A stretch of DNA of 16,056 nucleotides. Source: Deltaproteobacteria bacterium. GTDB taxonomy: Bacteria; Desulfobacterota; DSM-4660; Desulfatiglandales; HGW-15. Made by a program: the position numbers and the translations under genes. Position 1 is the first letter of the stretch, and every line of letters starts with the position of its first letter. The stretch is from NCBI GenBank assembly GCA_016932235.1, contig JAFGDF010000342.1, positions 1 to 16,056 on the forward strand. Direction: 5' to 3'. This document shows positions 14,991 to 16,056 of the stretch, piece after piece. The notes beneath the pieces are model-generated. The model saw nothing but the letters and a program-made list of their open reading frames with translations, was not told the origin of the DNA and made no database searches.

Positions 14991-16056
14991 GTATCCGCAC
15001 CTTTTTGCACCCATTCAACTTGGCAAGACCATTTACCGCAACAGGATATTCGGGGCACCTACAGGGGCAATCGATGTTACCCCGGATTTTTTCCCTGTGC
15101 CTGATGCCTGGGCATATTATGAGATGAAGGCCATGGGCGGAGCCGCCACCGTCACGGTAGGCCAGTGCATGGTTGACTCAAAACGCGCCATGGGAACCGA
15201 TCATAATTTTGTTATGGATAACCCGATGAGCCTTGCCCCTATGTCGGCCATGGCTAATGCCATCAGCCGTCACGGGGCGGTCGCCTCCGCGGAATTGCAG
15301 CATGCAGGCATGTACGCCCGCTATTCCCATGAGAAAGGCGCGCCGTTGTACGGGCCTGTTGCCTGCGTTAACTCTTATGGGCTCCAGGTGGAAGAGATGC
15401 CTGTTGACGTCATTCTGGAGACCATTGAGGCTTATGGAAATGCGGCCGCCTGGGCGAAGAGATGCGGTTTCGGGATGGTTATGATTCATGGCGGCCACGG
15501 CTGGATGCTTTCCCAGTTCATTTCCTCCAGGATCAATACCCGAAGGGATGAATGGGGCGGAAACCTTGAAAACCGCATGCGCCTGCCCCTGGCTGTTATA
15601 GAGAATATCCGCAAAAAGGCCGGGCGAGACTTCCCCATAGAGTTCCGCATGAGCGGCTCCGAGTGCAACCCCGAGGGCTATGACATTGATGAAGGCATCG
15701 CCATCGCGAAAATGCTTGACGGCAAGGTGGACCTGATCCATGTATCCGCCGGAAATCATGAGGTTCCGGAGGCTTTTGTAATCACGCATCCCACCATGTT
15801 TCTGCCTGACGGGTGCAACGTGAAGTATGCCGCGGAGATAAAGAAACACGTAAAGACGCCTGTTGCCACTGTCGGAGCTCTTTCCGACCCGGAACTGATG
15901 GAGGAGATCATTGCCTCGGGGCAGGCGGATGTTGTTGAGGTTGCCCGCGGATTGATCGCTGATCCCGACCTGCCCCGGAAGGCGCGCACGGGCAGGGAAG
16001 ACGAGATCAGATCATGCATGCGATGCCTTGCCTGTTTTTCCAATCTCCTGAACACC
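14977..16056 (+). CDS. Old Yellow Enzyme / 2,4-dienoyl-CoA reductase-type Fe-S flavoenzyme (partial)
   Basis: 360 codons are present and the frame is still open at the window end. KYPHLFAPIQLGKTIYRNRI is the standard N-terminus of the FMN TIM barrel of NADH:flavin oxidoreductases. ELQHAGMYAR gives Gln108-His109 near FMN. HGGHGWMLSQF...N.R.DEWGGNLENR (171-200) is the family signature, and VGALSDPELMEE the phosphate-binding end. SCMRCLACF (Cys347, Cys350, Cys353) begins the 4Fe-4S motif of the long family (enoate reductase, dienoyl-CoA reductase, BaiCD/BaiH type), so FAD and NADH domains should follow outside. Trp176 stands where family members usually have the Tyr of HGAHGY. Start: ATG 14977 fits homologues but lacks a Shine-Dalgarno; GTG 14944, with AGGAGG only two bases upstream, adds eleven residues. 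It probably reduces an activated or conjugated double bond. Confidence 0.88.
   Translation, partial: MREIKYPHLFAPIQLGKTIYRNRIFGAPTGAIDVTPDFFPVPDAWAYYEMKAMGGAATVTVGQCMVDSKRAMGTDHNFVMDNPMSLAPMSAMANAISRHGAVASAELQHAGMYARYSHEKGAPLYGPVACVNSYGLQVEEMPVDVILETIEAYGNAAAWAKRCGFGMVMIHGGHGWMLSQFISSRINTRRDEWGGNLENRMRLPLAVIENIRKKAGRDFPIEFRMSGSECNPEGYDIDEGIAIAKMLDGKVDLIHVSAGNHEVPEAFVITHPTMFLPDGCNVKYAAEIKKHVKTPVATVGALSDPELMEEIIASGQADVVEVARGLIADPDLPRKARTGREDEIRSCMRCLACFSNLLNT

Noticed and set aside
15178..15849. Minus-strand 223-codon frame
   Set aside because: Antisense to the flavoenzyme, which has unmistakable family signatures on the plus strand.

Overview
The window looks like chromosomal DNA of an anaerobic, metabolically versatile bacterium, most probably a member of the Desulfobacterota (old Deltaproteobacteria). 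This is inference from content: a periplasmic pentaheme cytochrome c, an Fe-S/flavin enoate-reductase-type enzyme, a PilZ/cyclic-nucleotide-domain sensor carrying an RRSGGDRR-like linker, and a rubrerythrin-like/receiver fusion. No rRNA, tRNA, CRISPR array or intact insertion sequence was found.

Left part (1-3652, minus strand): a tightly packed set reads leftwards. It runs from a small ABM-fold monooxygenase-like protein, to an exported MuiA/DUF4139-type coiled-coil protein, to an N-formylglutamate amidohydrolase-family hydrolase, to a C39-type cysteine peptidase whose start codon overlaps the hydrolase stop (ATGA). Left of it lies a truncated, frame-broken HAO-like cytochrome c leader (50-211) with a signal peptide and one CXXCH.

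Middle (3653-8585): an AT-rich gap holds a perfect 15-bp palindrome. Next comes an 871-residue multidomain signalling protein (N-terminal helical/HEAT-like part, cNMP-binding fold, PilZ). A plus-strand Cys/His-rich protein of unknown function follows, with a well-formed sigma70-type promoter. It overlaps tail-to-tail with a minus-strand ferritin-like/receiver fusion protein.

Right-middle (8586-13027): an MFS transporter gene and a thiamine-diphosphate (acetolactate-synthase-like) enzyme gene form a two-gene minus-strand operon, suggesting uptake plus decarboxylation or carboligation of a carboxylate. On the far side of the enzyme gene sits an inverted, truncated second copy of the first 64 codons of the transporter. 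The gaps on both sides are a gene graveyard of three frame-disrupted minus-strand remnants. One is a CBS domain whose reading frame is restored exactly by removing one unit of a 19-nt tandem duplication.

Right end (13028-16056, plus strand): a secreted pentaheme cytochrome c with a conserved C-terminal beta-type domain, then a short GC-rich region with an unrecognised ORF, then an Old-Yellow-Enzyme/2,4-dienoyl-CoA-reductase-type gene running off the window just after the start of its 4Fe-4S motif. That gene and the 50-211 remnant are absent from a simple long-closed-ORF view and were read directly.

The most unusual items are the 871-aa sensor with a cNMP fold lacking the phosphate-binding arginine, the ferritin-like/receiver fusion, and the cluster of decaying genes around the duplicated transporter. 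No clear-cut new defence or mobile system is evident.
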